A DNA stretch of 7,077 nucleotides from CAYSHJ01 sp964589725 (GTDB lineage Bacteria > Planctomycetota > Planctomycetia > Planctomycetales > Planctomycetaceae). The position numbers and the translations under genes are program-made. Location: NCBI GenBank assembly GCA_964589725.1, contig CAZPUJ010000608.1:1-7077 (forward strand), in the 5' to 3' direction. The notes beneath the pieces were generated by a model. It made no database searches, was not told the DNA's origin, and saw only the letters and a program-made list of their open reading frames with translations. This document shows, piece after piece, positions 6,676-7,077 of this stretch (the stretch's first letter is position 1; each line of letters opens with the position of its first letter).

Positions 6676-7077
6676 CTACACCTCTTCCGAAATGAGCATG
6701 GCGCGCAGGTATTCGCGGTTGAGGCGGGCGATGTTGCTGACGCTGATTTCGGCTGGGCAGGCGGCTTCGCATTCGTAAGTGTTGGTGCATCCGCCGAAGG
6801 CTTCTTTGTCCATTTGAGCCACCATGCGAGTGACTCGCCGGACACGTTCGGGTTCGCCTTGAGGCAACAGCGCGAACTGGCTGATCTTGGCGCTCACAAA
6901 GAGCATCGCGCTCGCGTTCTTACAGGCGGCGACGCAGGCTCCGCAGCCGATGCAAGCGGCGGCGGCCATTGACTTCTCTTGGCGGTCGCGAGCGATCGGC
7001 AGGCAGTTGGCGTCTTGAGCGTTGCCGGTGTTGACGCTGACGTAGCCGCCCGCCGTGATGATGCGGTCGAAGGCGGA
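6676..7077 (-). CDS. sdhB: Succinate dehydrogenase/fumarate reductase iron-sulfur subunit, C-terminal part (5' end outside window)
   Basis: The - strand frame is open from the right edge to TAG at 6678-6676, giving 133 residues with the N-terminus missing. The internal ATG at 6969 is not the start, because upstream codons read 'AFDRIITAGGYVSVNTGNAQ', typical SdhB sequence. The visible half is the ferredoxin-like domain. C-x2-C-x2-C-x3-C (CIGCGACVAAC, 6922-6954) and C-x5-C-x3-C-P (CTNTYECEAACP, 6754-6789) have the same spacing as the E. coli SdhB cysteines that bind the [4Fe-4S] and [3Fe-4S] clusters. The Pro after the fourth cysteine is Lys here, as I recall for the Bacteroidetes/planctomycete-type enzymes. 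The protein passes electrons from the flavoprotein to the membrane quinone. The [2Fe-2S] domain and any sdhA/sdhC neighbours lie beyond the window. It is convergent with the exonuclease gene, 18 nt apart. Confidence 0.92.
   Translation of the reverse strand, partial: SAFDRIITAGGYVSVNTGNAQDANCLPIARDRQEKSMAAAACIGCGACVAACKNASAMLFVSAKISQFALLPQGEPERVRRVTRMVAQMDKEAFGGCTNTYECEAACPAEISVSNIARLNREYLRAMLISEEV

Overview
The window looks like chromosomal DNA from a planctomycete or a close relative. The reasons are a very large fused ResB–CcsA cytochrome c biogenesis protein, a small secreted-type protein of a kind I associate with planctomycetes just upstream of it, a SdhB of the 'CIGCGACVAACKN' type, moderately high G+C, and repeat-like hairpins built from 'cgttcccaagc' modules. 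The phylum call rests on family recognition, not on a search. All genes look like ordinary housekeeping or respiratory genes. I see no mobile element, CRISPR array, tRNA, rRNA or defence island, and no convincing undescribed multi-gene system.

Layout, left to right. (1) The 3' end of a small protein gene on the + strand runs in from the left edge and ends at 361. (2) A 75-nt gap holds a perfect 14-bp palindrome and a strong ribosome binding site. (3) A 3.86-kb + strand gene at 437-4297 encodes a ResB–CcsA (CcsBA, System II) haem transporter and cytochrome c synthase of 1286 residues. (4) A 190-nt intergenic stretch (4298-4487) is built from inverted-repeat modules and separates two convergent genes. 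(5) A - strand metallo-beta-lactamase-fold hydrolase lies at 4488-5273. (6) A 172-nt divergent intergenic region follows. (7) An RNase D-like 3'-5' exonuclease lies at 5446-6657 on the + strand. (8) After an 18-nt gap, the C-terminal half of a - strand succinate dehydrogenase/fumarate reductase iron-sulfur subunit runs off the right edge.

How they fit together. CcsBA matures c-type cytochromes by moving haem across the membrane and attaching it to CXXCH apocytochromes. SdhB passes electrons from succinate to the quinone pool. Both serve respiration, but they are on opposite strands with two unrelated genes between them, so they are not one operon. The first two genes are co-oriented and may be co-transcribed. 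The hydrolase and the exonuclease are divergent. The points most worth a second look are the enlarged CcsBA architecture, the HxDxDH metal motif in the hydrolase, the Glu in place of the usual motif II Asp in the exonuclease, and the modular inverted repeats at 4311-4457.
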